Shown here: positions 8,800 through 17,149 of the stretch, piece by piece
Layout: the number at the start of each line of letters is the position of its first letter
How positions within the stretch are numbered: position 1 is the stretch's first letter
Source: GCA-2687025 sp964473525
Lineage (GTDB): Bacteria > Poribacteria > WGA-4E > GCA-2687025
DNA length: 41,104 nt
Direction of reading: 5' to 3'
Assembly (NCBI GenBank): GCA_964473525.1
Contig: CAYYPK010000053.1
Span: 1 to 41,104 of the forward strand
Made by a program: the position numbers and the translations under genes
Notes under the pieces: generated by a model
Database searches by the model: none
The model's input: the letters and a program-made list of their open reading frames with translations, nothing else
What the model was told of the DNA's origin: nothing

Positions 8800-10185
8800 T
8801 TACGCGTCGTCGTCGCCGAACACCTGGTCCTTGGGGACGGCGGTAGCGAGGTCGCCGATCTTGCGGAGCGTGATGTCCTGCTCCACGGTCGGGTCGGGCA
8901 GTCCGGTCTCGGACAGCCGTCTCTCGACGTGCGCGTCCATGTCACGGCGCAAATCGGCGGCGACTTCCGGCCGCGCGTCGATCAGGTTGTCTTGCTCCTC
9001 TGGGTCCGTCACCAGGTCGTACAGCTCGTCGGAGTCCAACCCGTACACCTCGGGCGTGTGTCCCGTCTCGACGATCAGCTTGTACCTGGGTGTGCGCCAG
9101 CCTCGCTTCCGCATCCAGGCGTTCTCGGTCAGGTAGATGCCGTCCCGGGCGCCGGCGTGGGATCCGTGGTCCATGAGGGGACGCAGCGAGATGCCGTCCA
9201 TATTGCCCTCGTCCGCTACGACCGACAGCCCAACGAGATCGAGGATTGTCGGGGCGACATCGGTCAGGGTGACCATGCCGCTCAGTCGCTGCGTCTCGGG
9301 TACCGCCATCGGATGGTGGAAGATGAGCGGCACCCACAGGTTGGTCTCGTACAAGCCGTGATGGTCGTACCAGAGCTCGTGTTCGTCGAGCTCCTCGCCG
9401 TGGTCCCCGATCACCACGATGAGCGTGTCCTCGAACAGATCGTGGTGCTGGAGGTACTGCCACAACTGCTGCAGGCTGTGGTCCATGTAGGCGATTTCAG
9501 CGTCGTAGAGCGCGTTCACGTAGTTCCGGTCGGTCCACAGCGAGCCCTTGCTCTTGTCGTCTGGGTAGTCGGCGTCGGGTCGGTACATCCAGTTCTGGAA
9601 GTAGTAGCGGAACGGCTCGCACGCGTACACGTCCTCCATGGAGCCGTTGGACGGGTCGCACTCGTCGCCCGTATAGAACATACGCTCCCACGGCTCGGGT
9701 GGGAGGTACGGCGTGTGCGGATCCCAGTAGTGCAGGAACACGAAGAAGGGATCGTCCTGCCCTCGCGCGGCGTCGAGGACGCGGAACGCCGTCTTGTTGA
9801 CAGCTTCCGCCTTCCGGGCGCCCTTGTACTTCATCTCCCAGGAGTAGCCCTCGTACATGTCGAACCCGCGCGAGAACCAGCGCCCAAGGTTGTCCGCAGC
9901 GCCCGTGAAATACCCGCGCTTGGACAGCATCTCCGCGAGCATCGGCACGTCGGAGGCTAGCTCCTGCTTGCCGCCCTGGGTGATGATCTGGTGGCTCAGC
10001 ACGTCCTTACCCGTGAAGAGCGACGTGTGCGCCGGGTGCGTCGGGATGTGCGGCGAGATGCACGTCTCGAACAGCGTGCCCGAGTCGGCAATCTCGTCGA
10101 GATACGGCGTAGTGAGGTTGGAATGCCCGTAGCACGACATGCTCTGCGCGCGGAGCGTGTCGAGAGACAGCAGTATGACGTTCAT
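8800..10185 (-). CDS. Sulfatase-fold hydrolase with Thr at the formylglycine position
   Basis: The 461-residue protein has the alkaline-phosphatase/sulfatase fold: an N-terminal metal motif (VILLSLDTLRAQSMSCYG, Asp9), the active-site helix at residues 48-59 ending SLFTG, and a second metal cluster GDHGEELDEH followed by HHGLYETNLWVPLIFH. The C-terminal DELYDLVTDPEEQDNL is the usual sulfatase tail. True type I sulfatases have C/S-x-P-x-R, matured to formylglycine. Here the site reads T49-H-P-A-H53, so the nucleophile would be Thr and the Arg is missing. Related phosphohydrolases and phosphoglycerol transferases use Thr. The enzyme is therefore probably a phosphodiesterase, phosphatase or transferase rather than a sulfatase. 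No signal peptide is visible. It lies between two Gfo/Idh/MocA genes. Confidence 0.82.
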   Translation of the reverse strand: MNVILLSLDTLRAQSMSCYGHSNLTTPYLDEIADSGTLFETCISPHIPTHPAHTSLFTGKDVLSHQIITQGGKQELASDVPMLAEMLSKRGYFTGAADNLGRWFSRGFDMYEGYSWEMKYKGARKAEAVNKTAFRVLDAARGQDDPFFVFLHYWDPHTPYLPPEPWERMFYTGDECDPSNGSMEDVYACEPFRYYFQNWMYRPDADYPDDKSKGSLWTDRNYVNALYDAEIAYMDHSLQQLWQYLQHHDLFEDTLIVVIGDHGEELDEHELWYDHHGLYETNLWVPLIFHHPMAVPETQRLSGMVTLTDVAPTILDLVGLSVVADEGNMDGISLRPLMDHGSHAGARDGIYLTENAWMRKRGWRTPRYKLIVETGHTPEVYGLDSDELYDLVTDPEEQDNLIDARPEVAADLRRDMDAHVERRLSETGLPDPTVEQDITLRKIGDLATAVPKDQVFGDDDA

Positions 10186-10259
10186 GCTCGTCGGCTCCGA
10201 TTCAGGAACTGCGCAGGAGGCCGGCGCCCGCTCGCCGCGCGCGTCGGGGTGTTTGTCGG

Positions 10260-11318
10260 CTAGCTCTCGTCGGTCAGCGGCAGCGAGACGCGTCGCCCTT
10301 CGCGCGCCGACGTATAGGCCGCCAGGATCATCTCGATGCAGGTCTTACCCTCGCGGGCCGTGGCGTGCGGCCGCGACGGATCCTTGAGGTAGTCGATGAA
10401 CGGCCGCGCAACCGCCGCGATGCGCGCTCCGTGCCCTGCCGGCAGCTCGAAGCCGAGGTCGGCCCAGCCGCCTGGCGGCGCGTCGCTCCTCCAGACCTTC
10501 AGGCCAATCGGGTCCGGTATCCCTGTCGTGTCCGTGGATGGGCCGTCGTCGTGGTTCTGTATCACGACGCCCTTGTCCCCGTACACCTCCGTCGTGTTCT
10601 CGCCCGCCCATACCGCGGATGAGTTCAGCAAGATCGCCATCGCGCCGTTTTCGAACCGATAGATGGCGCAACCCGTCTCGTCGTGCACGACGTCGGTGAG
10701 GATGCTGTCGATCTCCGCCATCACACTGACCGGTTTGCCGAGGATCCAGAGTAGGAAGTCCGCGGCGTGGGACGCGTCGTCCATCCACATGCCCATGTTC
10801 TTCACGGGGTCGACGTGCCAACTGTCGTGGAAGCCCGGGTTGAACAGCATGTTGAGGCAGTGCCGACGCCGGACGATGCCTATCTTGCCTAGCGTGCCGT
10901 CGTCGATGAGCTCCTTGATCTTCTGGTTCATGGGGTCCTGGCGCATCTGGTACCCCATGGAGAACAGGACGCCCGTGCGGTCGACGTCGGCGATGATCTG
11001 GTCGCAGTCCTCGAGCGTAAGCGCCATCGGCTTCTGAAGGAGGACATGCTTGCCGGCGTCCGCTGCCAGCCTCACCATCTCGGCGTGCCTGTACGTCTCC
11101 ACGCCGATCATCACGGCGTCGACGCGGTCGTCGTTCACCACGGCTTCCGGCGTGTCCACGTACGCCATGCCGAAGCGTTCCGCCGCGCCGCCACCCCTCG
11201 ACGCGTCGTCGTCCCAGCACGATACCATGTCGGCGTCGTCGAAGCCCTGGATCTCGCCACAGTACGACTGTATGTGTCCATGCGCGAGGCTAAGTACGCC
11301 GATTCCGAGCTTTGCCAT
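10260..11318 (-). CDS. Gfo/Idh/MocA-family oxidoreductase (second copy)
   Basis: The protein has 352 residues from the ATG at 11318; a TTG four codons upstream (11330) is possible but leaves extra residues before the first Rossmann strand. The nucleotide-binding strand is AKLGIGVLSLAHGH, where the usual second and third glycines are degenerate, and the catalytic motif appears as QKP at residues 95-97 instead of EKP. A metal- or substrate-site segment MWMDDASHAADF is present. It is clearly diverged from the copy at 7775-8776 and is not a recent duplicate. A 74-nt gap precedes the sulfatase-fold gene. It likely oxidises or epimerises a sugar-like compound; the substrate is unknown. Confidence 0.85.
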   Translation of the reverse strand: MAKLGIGVLSLAHGHIQSYCGEIQGFDDADMVSCWDDDASRGGGAAERFGMAYVDTPEAVVNDDRVDAVMIGVETYRHAEMVRLAADAGKHVLLQKPMALTLEDCDQIIADVDRTGVLFSMGYQMRQDPMNQKIKELIDDGTLGKIGIVRRRHCLNMLFNPGFHDSWHVDPVKNMGMWMDDASHAADFLLWILGKPVSVMAEIDSILTDVVHDETGCAIYRFENGAMAILLNSSAVWAGENTTEVYGDKGVVIQNHDDGPSTDTTGIPDPIGLKVWRSDAPPGGWADLGFELPAGHGARIAAVARPFIDYLKDPSRPHATAREGKTCIEMILAAYTSAREGRRVSLPLTDES

Positions 11319-11365
11319 TGGTGGCGCCAATCTGTGCGTTCCGTGCCGAAGCGTTAGCCGCTAGG

Positions 11366-12847
11366 TTACAGGTAGCCCAGTTCCTCGAGCCGTTCGGCGA
11401 TCTTCTCCTCGTCGAGCGCCGTGAACGCCTCGCCCGTGTCGAACCGAGGCAGCAGGCTGGAGCCCTGGTGTTCCGCGACGGGGTCGAGACCGTAAAGGTC
11501 CACGACGGTCGGGGCGACGTCCAGGAGCGACATCCCGACGATGGGATCGGCCTGAGCGCCGATGCCTGGCCCGGCCGCGATGAGGACGCCGTTCTCGGCG
11601 TGATTGGCGTCGTCCGGCCCCGTGTCGTTCTCGAAGACGTGGATGCTCCCGCCACCCACCGTCCCCAGGGATCTCCAGTGCAGGCCGCCGAATATCGCGA
11701 TCAGATCGGGCGCGACGCCCTCGACGCGTTCGTACAGGTCGGCAGGTCGATGCACCCGAGTGCCGATGGGACGGCCGTTGTCGTCGCCCAGGGTCTCCAG
11801 ACCGTCAATGAGCTCGTCCAGCAGCCCTTCGGCGGACTCGGGGGCGACGCAGCCCTCGGGTTCGCGCCCCTCGACGTTGATGAACAGGCGGCCGTAGTAT
11901 CCGCCGTCACCCCACGCGCGAGTGCTCGACCAATCGACCATGTCGGGTCGCAGTCGCGTGGGTTCCTCGGGCGCCTCGTTCAGCACCAGGTACCCGTTGG
12001 CAATGAGCCACTCGTTGATGCAGATGCCGCCGTCCATCCGCTTCGCGCCGTGATCGGACACGATGAAGACGGTGGTCTCCTCGCCCATGGCCTGGACGAG
12101 AGACCCGATGTGGCCATCGAGTTCGGCGTAGTAGTCGTGTATCGCCGTGGCGAACGGGCTGTCGGGGTCGTGCAGCCGGTGCGATCGGTCCCAGTAGCGC
12201 CAGAAGGCGTGCTGCAGGCGGTCCACGCCTATCTCCACCATGGCGAAGAGATCCCACGGCTTCGTCTCGACGAGGTGCTTCGCAGCGCGGAACCGCTTCT
12301 CGGTCATGACGTGCAGTTGGGTCAGCAGACGGCCGCGGTCGAGTCGGCGGAAGCCCGCCACGTCCAGCATGTAGCCGTCGGCGGCGCCGTGGATCTCGGC
12401 GCTCAGCGACGTCGGGTACGTGAAAGGACGGTTCGTGTCCGGCGTGAGGAAGCACGACACGAGGTTCCCGCGGATCGCCTTCGGCGGATAGGTCGGTGGG
12501 ACGCCGATGACGATGCTCTCGCGGCCGCTAGCGCCAGCGACGTCCCAGAGCGTCGGCTGCTTCACCGACGACGCCGACGCGAAGAACAGGCCGCCGTACG
12601 AGTAGTCGCGGCGGTTTCGGAAGCCGTAGATGCCCAGGCTGCCCGGATCCTGGCTCGTCATCATCGACATCCACGCCGGCACCGTGATCGGCGGGACGAT
12701 GCTGGCGAGCTCGCCGTGCACGCCGCGTGTCACGAGGCTGCGGATGTTTGGCAACTCGTCCAGCCACTCGTGGAAGAGCAACTCGGGAGCAGCGCAATCA
12801 AGGCCGATGATGGCGACGCGCTCGGTCCTCGATCCCGCGGTTCCCAC
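11366..12847 (-). CDS. AlkP-superfamily phosphohydrolase/phosphodiesterase
   Basis: The 493-residue protein belongs to the type I phosphodiesterase/nucleotide pyrophosphatase branch of the alkaline-phosphatase superfamily. The first metal Asp is D17 in VAIIGLDCAAPELL. The nucleophile is probably T55 in PPITVPAWMSMMT, and later metal ligands lie in GVDRLQHAFWRYWD and VSDHGAKRMDGG. The C-terminal part reads VAPTVVDLYGLDPVAEHQGSSLL, as in phosphohydrolases of this group. The start is a GTG at 12847 with AGGAAGGGA 5 nt upstream; the frame stays open to 13252, but that extension has no homologous look. A strong promoter lies 34 nt upstream, so this is the first gene of the long minus-strand run. 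No signal peptide is visible, so it probably acts in the cytoplasm. Substrate unknown. Confidence 0.82.
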   Translation of the reverse strand: MGTAGSRTERVAIIGLDCAAPELLFHEWLDELPNIRSLVTRGVHGELASIVPPITVPAWMSMMTSQDPGSLGIYGFRNRRDYSYGGLFFASASSVKQPTLWDVAGASGRESIVIGVPPTYPPKAIRGNLVSCFLTPDTNRPFTYPTSLSAEIHGAADGYMLDVAGFRRLDRGRLLTQLHVMTEKRFRAAKHLVETKPWDLFAMVEIGVDRLQHAFWRYWDRSHRLHDPDSPFATAIHDYYAELDGHIGSLVQAMGEETTVFIVSDHGAKRMDGGICINEWLIANGYLVLNEAPEEPTRLRPDMVDWSSTRAWGDGGYYGRLFINVEGREPEGCVAPESAEGLLDELIDGLETLGDDNGRPIGTRVHRPADLYERVEGVAPDLIAIFGGLHWRSLGTVGGGSIHVFENDTGPDDANHAENGVLIAAGPGIGAQADPIVGMSLLDVAPTVVDLYGLDPVAEHQGSSLLPRFDTGEAFTALDEEKIAERLEELGYL

Positions 12848-12880
12848 AAGCGTCCCTTCCTGGCCCGGTGGCAGGCGGCC

Positions 12881-12909
12881 ACTATATCCGCGGACGTGCG
12901 CCACGTCAA
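12881..12909 (-). promoter_or_regulatory. Sigma-70-type promoter for the 12847-to-1 gene run
   Basis: On the minus strand TTGACG (12909-12904) and TATAGT (12886-12881) are separated by exactly 17 nt. Each hexamer matches the consensus at five of six positions, which is striking in such GC-rich DNA. Transcription would begin near 12874, leaving a leader of about 27 nt that contains the Shine-Dalgarno of the GTG at 12847. Confidence 0.7.
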
Positions 12910-13045
12910 CGCTCGGCCCGGTGCCGGCCGCCTCACGGACGTCGCCGCGCCGTCCGTACGCCGTCCGCGGCGCGACTGCGAGAAAGCATGGCAGGCCGAG
13001 GACGCACCGCGTCCCTGGCGGCTCGCGCGTCGGCCGGGGCCGATG

Positions 13046-13074
13046 TTGCGTGTGAGCCGCCGATCGGATAGGTT
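13046..13074 (+). promoter_or_regulatory. Weak candidate promoter for the binding protein/permease pair
   Basis: TTGCGT (13046-13051) and TAGGTT (13069-13074) are 17 nt apart, 49 nt before the ATG at 13124. The -10 element is poor (three matches). It is proposed mainly because the 276-nt divergent gap 12848-13123 must hold a plus-strand promoter and no better pair was seen. Confidence 0.28.
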
Positions 13075-13123
13075 GACTCGCCGCCGACACGCACTGTCGC
13101 ACCGACCCACGAGGCCTCCGACC

Positions 13124-14089
13124 ATGCGCCCCCGCGTGCTCCTCCGTCTGCTCCTCGCATGCGGTCTGGCGGCGCTCAGCGCGTGCCGTCCCGCGGACGC
13201 TCCTAAGAGCCCGCCGGTAGGCGCCCCGCCCACGGCGGCCGACGACGCACACCGCGCCACCCTAGTCGCCGACGGGTGGGTAACGGGCTCTGGGCCGGAC
13301 GCTGAGATACGCGACGCACACGGTCTGGCCTTTGCTCCCATGGTGGACGCGCGGATCGTATCCGTGGTGCCGAGCGTCACCGAGACGCTGTTCGCGCTCG
13401 GCCTGGGCGACGACATGGTCGGCGTAACCACGAACTGCAACTACCCGCCCGAGGCCGCCGAGGTCGAGAAGGTCGGCGACTTTAACCTGAACTACGAGAA
13501 GATCGTGTCCCTCGCCCCTACCCTCGTGGTCGGGTCGCGCGGGTTCACCGACGGCGCTCGTGATGTTCTCGCGCCGAACGGCATCGCGTACTTCGCGCTG
13601 TCGCACGCGTCGTTCCAGGAAATCGTGGAGTCGATCCACGCCGTCGGCGCCCTGCTGGACGCTGGGCAGCGGGCCGCCGAAATCGTGGCGGACTTCGACG
13701 CGGCCATCGCCCGTGCGGAGGCGCGTAGGGCTGGTCGCGAGGCCACGACCGTCTTCTGGGCGCAGTGGAACGACCCGCTGTCGACGATAGGCCCCGGCAA
13801 CTTCCACCACGACCTCATCGAATACGCGGGAGGCGTCAACATCGCCGCCGATCTCGGCGCCCCATACGCGCAGTTCAGCGAGGAGGAATTCGCGGCCCGC
13901 GACGCCGATGTCGTGCTCGCGCCCGGGGCCGCCACCGTGGAGTGGGTAGGGACGCGGTTCCCCACGTCCCGAGCAACGACCTCGGGACGCGTCTACGCCT
14001 TCAGCTCGGACGCGTCGGCGCGGCCGGGGCCACGTCTCGTAGAGGCGCTCGACGAGCTCTCGCGACTCCTCTACGCCGACGCCGAATGA
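13124..14089 (+). CDS. BtuF/FhuD-type ABC substrate-binding lipoprotein
   Basis: The protein has 321 residues from an ATG with GAGG 9 nt upstream. It starts with a lipoprotein signal (LLACGLAALSAC, acylated Cys21). The body is a class III periplasmic binding protein: VDARIVSVVPSVTETLFALG opens the first lobe, and VEKVGDFNLNYEKIVSLAPTLVV matches the usual G-x-x-x-P-N-x-E-x-I/V-x-x-L-x-P-D-L-V segment. A long helix linker and a second lobe (FHHDLIEYAGGVNIAAD) follow. This family binds cobalamin, ferric siderophores or haem. The next gene, overlapping by ATGA, is the matching permease. The ATPase that should complete the transporter is not in the window. Cobalamin and siderophore cannot be told apart from the sequence. 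Confidence 0.85.
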   Translation: MRPRVLLRLLLACGLAALSACRPADAPKSPPVGAPPTAADDAHRATLVADGWVTGSGPDAEIRDAHGLAFAPMVDARIVSVVPSVTETLFALGLGDDMVGVTTNCNYPPEAAEVEKVGDFNLNYEKIVSLAPTLVVGSRGFTDGARDVLAPNGIAYFALSHASFQEIVESIHAVGALLDAGQRAAEIVADFDAAIARAEARRAGREATTVFWAQWNDPLSTIGPGNFHHDLIEYAGGVNIAADLGAPYAQFSEEEFAARDADVVLAPGAATVEWVGTRFPTSRATTSGRVYAFSSDASARPGPRLVEALDELSRLLYADAE

Positions 14090-15144
14090 CACCGAGAAGT
14101 CGTCCCCTTTTGCGCTCTGTCCCGTTCGCGTGGACGCTGGCTGGTCTCGCGGGTCTTAGCCTGGTAACGGTCGTTGCCTCCTGTGCCGTAGGCGCCGTGC
14201 GCGTGCCGCTGGCGACGCAGTGGGCGGCCCTGGCGTCCGCGCTCACGGGCGGCCCGTCCGAGGTGTCGACGGGCGTGGCGCACCTCTACTTGCACTTGCG
14301 CCTGCCGCGCGTGGTCTGCGCGTACCTCGTGGGTGTGGCGCTCGCGTGCGTGGGAACGCTCTTCCAGGCGTTGCTACGCAACCCGCTCGCCGAGCCGTAT
14401 ATCATCGGCGTGTCGCCCGGAGCATCGCTCGGGGTCACCGTGTTCGTGGCGCTCGCGTCCGGTGGCGCCGTCACCGCGGCCGGCGGCTACCTGTGGGGTC
14501 GCACGGCCTGCGCGTTCGTCGGCGGCGTCATCGCCGTCCTCACCGCGTACATGCTCGCCAGCCGGGGCCGGTTCCTCAACCTGTCGGACATACTGCTGGC
14601 GGGAATCGCTATCGGGGCGCTTGGGGCCGCGATCACCTCGTACCTGTGGATCGCGGTGCTGCAGGAGTTCCGCGGGTTGCTCTACTGGCTGATGGGCAAC
14701 TTCAGCGGCAGCAATTGGAGCCGAGTCGGCCTGCTGCTCCTACTCGTTCTGCCCTGCGTCGCCGTGTGCTGGCGACTCGCGCCGACGCTGAATCTCCTGA
14801 GCCTCGGCGAGGAACACGCCGCCTATCTGGGCCTCAACGTCGAACGGTTCAAGCAGTCTCTGCTCGCGCTGGGTACTCTGGCAACGGCCGCCACGGTGTC
14901 GGTCAGCGGCGTCGTGGGATTCGTCGGCATCATCGTGCCGCACCTTGTGCGTCGTCTCGTCGGGGCGAACAACGCGCGTGTCGTGCCGGCGTCCAGCCTG
15001 CTGGGTGGCGCCTTCCTCGTGGCCTGCGATTTGGTCGCCCGGACGGTCGTGGCGCCCCTTGAGTTGCCGGTCGGCTTGCTGACGGCGTTCGTCGGCGCGC
15101 CGTTCTTCCTTTACGTCATGCGTCGCAGCCGCCACGGAGCGTGA
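14086..15144 (+). CDS. FecCD/BtuC-family ABC permease
   Basis: The start is the ATG at 14086 that overlaps the binding-protein stop (ATGA), giving 352 residues, a normal length for BtuC/FhuB-half permeases. About ten transmembrane helices are visible. Family signatures include RLPRVVCAYLVGVALA, QALLRNPLAEPYIIGVSPGA and a C-terminal VGFVGIIVPHLVRRLVG, the segment that contacts the ATPase. It forms the inner-membrane channel for vitamin B12 or iron-chelate uptake, fed by the lipoprotein encoded just upstream. The next gene is on the opposite strand, so no BtuD/FecE ATPase is encoded in the operon; a shared one must act in trans. Confidence 0.9.
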   Translation: MTPRSRPLLRSVPFAWTLAGLAGLSLVTVVASCAVGAVRVPLATQWAALASALTGGPSEVSTGVAHLYLHLRLPRVVCAYLVGVALACVGTLFQALLRNPLAEPYIIGVSPGASLGVTVFVALASGGAVTAAGGYLWGRTACAFVGGVIAVLTAYMLASRGRFLNLSDILLAGIAIGALGAAITSYLWIAVLQEFRGLLYWLMGNFSGSNWSRVGLLLLLVLPCVAVCWRLAPTLNLLSLGEEHAAYLGLNVERFKQSLLALGTLATAATVSVSGVVGFVGIIVPHLVRRLVGANNARVVPASSLLGGAFLVACDLVARTVVAPLELPVGLLTAFVGAPFFLYVMRRSRHGA

Positions 15145-15159
15145 GTGGGCCGGTCACTC
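15143..15159. terminator. Small hairpin spanning both stop codons of a convergent pair
   Basis: GAGTG and CACTC form a 5-bp stem around a 7-nt GGCCGGT loop in the 9-nt gap between convergent genes. The plus-gene TGA overlaps the left arm and the minus-gene TGA overlaps the right arm. There is no T tract, so it is at best a weak bidirectional terminator. Confidence 0.22.
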
Positions 15160-15903
15160 GTCGCCCTCTCGCAGCCGCCGGCGCGCATAGCGCACTAGCA
15201 CGGCGAGAATCGCCACCATCAGCACGACGATGATCGCCAGCAGCCACGGCACGCTGTCCACCGTCAGACCCGCCCCCATGCTCGCGCGCATCATCGCGAG
15301 AACCGCGTCCGCGCCGACGACGACGATGACCGTCATCGGCAGCATGCACAGCCACGACCAGAAGGTGTACGTCGACACCCGTACGTTCGTGAGGCCAAAC
15401 GCGTAGTTGAGCGCGTTGAACGGGAAGATGGGGACCAGACGCGTGACCGCCACGATGATTGCGCCCTGCCTCTCGAACAGGTCGTTCAGTCGCTGAAAGC
15501 GCGCGTTGGCGGCGAACCGGCGTGTCAGCACATCCCTGAGCAGGTGTCGGGCGGCGAGCATGGCGATGACCGCCCCGAGGGTGGACCCAAGGCTAGTAAC
15601 CACGACGCCCACGACAGAGCCGAACATCGCGCTGGCGAGCACCGTTAGCGGCGTCGCTGGCGCGGCGACTGCGACCAGCACGGCGTAGACGAGGACGTAT
15701 GCTGCCGGCCCCAGCGCGCCCAGGGATTCGATCCACGCGCGCAACGCGTCGACCTGGGTGGCGAGATCCAGGCGGCGCCCGGCCGCGACCACAGCGCACA
15801 CCACGGCGATGAGTATCACGACGCGCCACACGCGGGTCAGTCTGGACGGCGCGCGAGTTGCGTCTGGCGTCGCGTCGTCCGGCGCCCGTCCAGAGCTGCT
15901 CAC
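15154..15903 (-). CDS. TVP38/TMEM64 (VTT/DedA-like) membrane protein
   Basis: The protein is an inner-membrane protein of 249 residues with the VTT domain. It has an N-terminal helix (VWRVVILIAVVCAVVAAG), re-entrant segments AAPATPLTVLASAMFGSVVG and GSTLGAVIAMLAARHLLRD, and the family hallmark RLVPIFPFNALNYAFGLTNV. Two or three C-terminal helices and a basic tail follow. The GTG at 15903 is preferred over the ATG at 15909, because GGGAGG abuts the ATG but lies 6 nt from the GTG. DedA/TVP38 proteins are linked to lipid scrambling and undecaprenyl-phosphate recycling; the exact role here is unknown. It lies 33 nt downstream of the M42 peptidase, so the two may share a transcript. Confidence 0.85.
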   Translation of the reverse strand: MSSSGRAPDDATPDATRAPSRLTRVWRVVILIAVVCAVVAAGRRLDLATQVDALRAWIESLGALGPAAYVLVYAVLVAVAAPATPLTVLASAMFGSVVGVVVTSLGSTLGAVIAMLAARHLLRDVLTRRFAANARFQRLNDLFERQGAIIVAVTRLVPIFPFNALNYAFGLTNVRVSTYTFWSWLCMLPMTVIVVVGADAVLAMMRASMGAGLTVDSVPWLLAIIVVLMVAILAVLVRYARRRLREGDE

Positions 15904-15936
15904 GTTCATCCTCCCACAGGGCGGCGCCGCGTGGGG

Positions 15937-16983
15937 TCAACCCCGGGCGCGAAGGTCCACGAGGTAAGCCACGAGCAAGCGCGCGACGGCGTCCAGCGAC
16001 CCCGCGTGCGCGATCTCGAACCCGTGCGAGTTGTCGCGGGCGAAGCCGAAGCACACGGCGCGTCCCGCGAGGCCCTCCTGCAGGACGCGTCCTGCGTCGG
16101 AGGCAGCGGCCGCGTACGCGCAGGGCTGGGCTCCCACCCCTATCTCGGCGCCCAACTGACACAGCCGGTCGCACTCGGCCTTGGTGTTGTGCGTCAGCTC
16201 GCGGTACCACACGACGGGTCGGGCGTCGAGCTGGACGGGCGTGCCGTGCGCCACCGGTGAGGTGTCGAGCGCGACGCACACGTCCGGGCGGATCGCCCGC
16301 GCGGCGTGCACGGCTCCCAGCATGCCGATCTCCTCGCCGTGGGTCACGACGAAGTGAAGGTCGGGTCTGTTCTCCTCGGGGATGTCAGCCATCGCGCGCA
16401 GGCCGGCGATGAGCGCGACGACCCCCATGCGGTCGTCCAGGGCGTACGACGCCACGTAGTCGCCGAGGCGCTGGAGCGTCTTGCGTTCGGACGTGACGAC
16501 GGCGCGCGAACCCACGTGCACGCCGAGGCCCGCCAGCTCGTCCGCATCGCGCCCGGTGAATATGGTGACGTCGCGCCAGGTGAGAGCTCTCTGTGCCTTG
16601 AGCTCGTGCACCGGGCCCGACGTAGCGTGCGTCGAACCCACGGACAGGATGCCCCGCACGAGCGTCCCGTCGTCGGCGATGACGTCGACAGGGCCTTCGC
16701 CGTACTTCCACGGATACGACCCGCCGATGTTCTCGACACTCAGGCGGCCGTCGGGCCGCACATCCGTGACGAGCATGCCGATCTCGTCCTTGTGCGCGCA
16801 GACCATCACCGTCGGGCCGGCGCCCGGAACACGCACGTGCAGGTTGTCGGCGGCGTCCCGCGTCACCTCGCCCGTGACGCCCAACTCACGCGCTATGACG
16901 TCGTTGATGGCGCGTTCCTCTCCCGGCGGCGCGGGGCACGCGACGAGTTCGGCGAGCAGGTCCAACATGGCGTCGGAAGTCAC
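15937..16983 (-). CDS. M42-family metallo-aminopeptidase
   Basis: The protein has 348 residues from the GTG at 16983, which has GAGGAA 6 nt upstream; a TTG at 17013 is less likely. All ligands of the di-zinc M42/M18-type site are visible: H64-x-D66 in CAHKDEIGMLV, D183 in ALDDRMG, the catalytic pair E217-E218 in THGEEIG, D240 in ALDTSP, and a final His near 320 in NSHGFEIAH. An insert domain lies between about 70 and 170, as in the PepA/tetrahedral aminopeptidases. It trims N-terminal residues from peptides in the cytoplasm and probably assembles into a dodecamer. It is the first gene of a minus-strand pair with the TVP38-like gene. Confidence 0.9.
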   Translation of the reverse strand: MTSDAMLDLLAELVACPAPPGEERAINDVIARELGVTGEVTRDAADNLHVRVPGAGPTVMVCAHKDEIGMLVTDVRPDGRLSVENIGGSYPWKYGEGPVDVIADDGTLVRGILSVGSTHATSGPVHELKAQRALTWRDVTIFTGRDADELAGLGVHVGSRAVVTSERKTLQRLGDYVASYALDDRMGVVALIAGLRAMADIPEENRPDLHFVVTHGEEIGMLGAVHAARAIRPDVCVALDTSPVAHGTPVQLDARPVVWYRELTHNTKAECDRLCQLGAEIGVGAQPCAYAAAASDAGRVLQEGLAGRAVCFGFARDNSHGFEIAHAGSLDAVARLLVAYLVDLRARG

Positions 16984-17071
16984 AGGTGGTTCCTCAGGCC
17001 GATCGTTACGCAACGAGAGAGCGGCCGGCGCAGGCAGCAGCGTGGGCGCCGGCTCGCAACGTCCTGCCAGC

Positions 17072-17098
17072 TTGCGCCGCGTAGCACCGCAATATAAT
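17072..17098 (+). promoter_or_regulatory. Promoter with perfect TATAAT for the DUF6785-type gene
   Basis: TATAAT (17093-17098) is a perfect -10 hexamer in GC-rich surroundings. The best -35 is TTGCGC (17072-17077) with a short 15-nt spacer. Transcription would begin near 17105, giving a 45-nt leader to the GTG at 17150. The short spacer suggests help from an activator or an imperfect -35. Confidence 0.5.
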
Positions 17099-17120
17099 CT
17101 GCGCGCACGCCCCAGAGCAA
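17091..17120 (-). promoter_or_regulatory. Overlapping divergent promoter for the M42/TVP38 pair
   Basis: On the minus strand TTGCTC (17120-17115), an 18-nt spacer and TATATT (17096-17091) form a good promoter. Its -10 shares bases with the -10 of the plus-strand promoter at 17072-17098. RNA polymerase could therefore occupy only one direction at a time. The leader to the GTG at 16983 would be about 100 nt. Confidence 0.45.
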
Positions 17121-17149
17121 CGTGCCGTTACCCACTGGACACCATCGAA

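Noticed and set aside
12848..13123. Possible cobalamin riboswitch upstream of the BtuF/FhuD-type gene
   Set aside because: A short stretch (GCGACTGCGAGAAAGC) loosely recalls part of the element, but the B12 box (GCCACTG-like) and the conserved core around it are absent.
11312..13123. Long plus-strand open frame running into the BtuF/FhuD-type gene
   Set aside because: It lies antisense to the phosphohydrolase gene; its translation is Arg/Val/Asp-rich with no family look, and the lipoprotein signal begins only at 13124.
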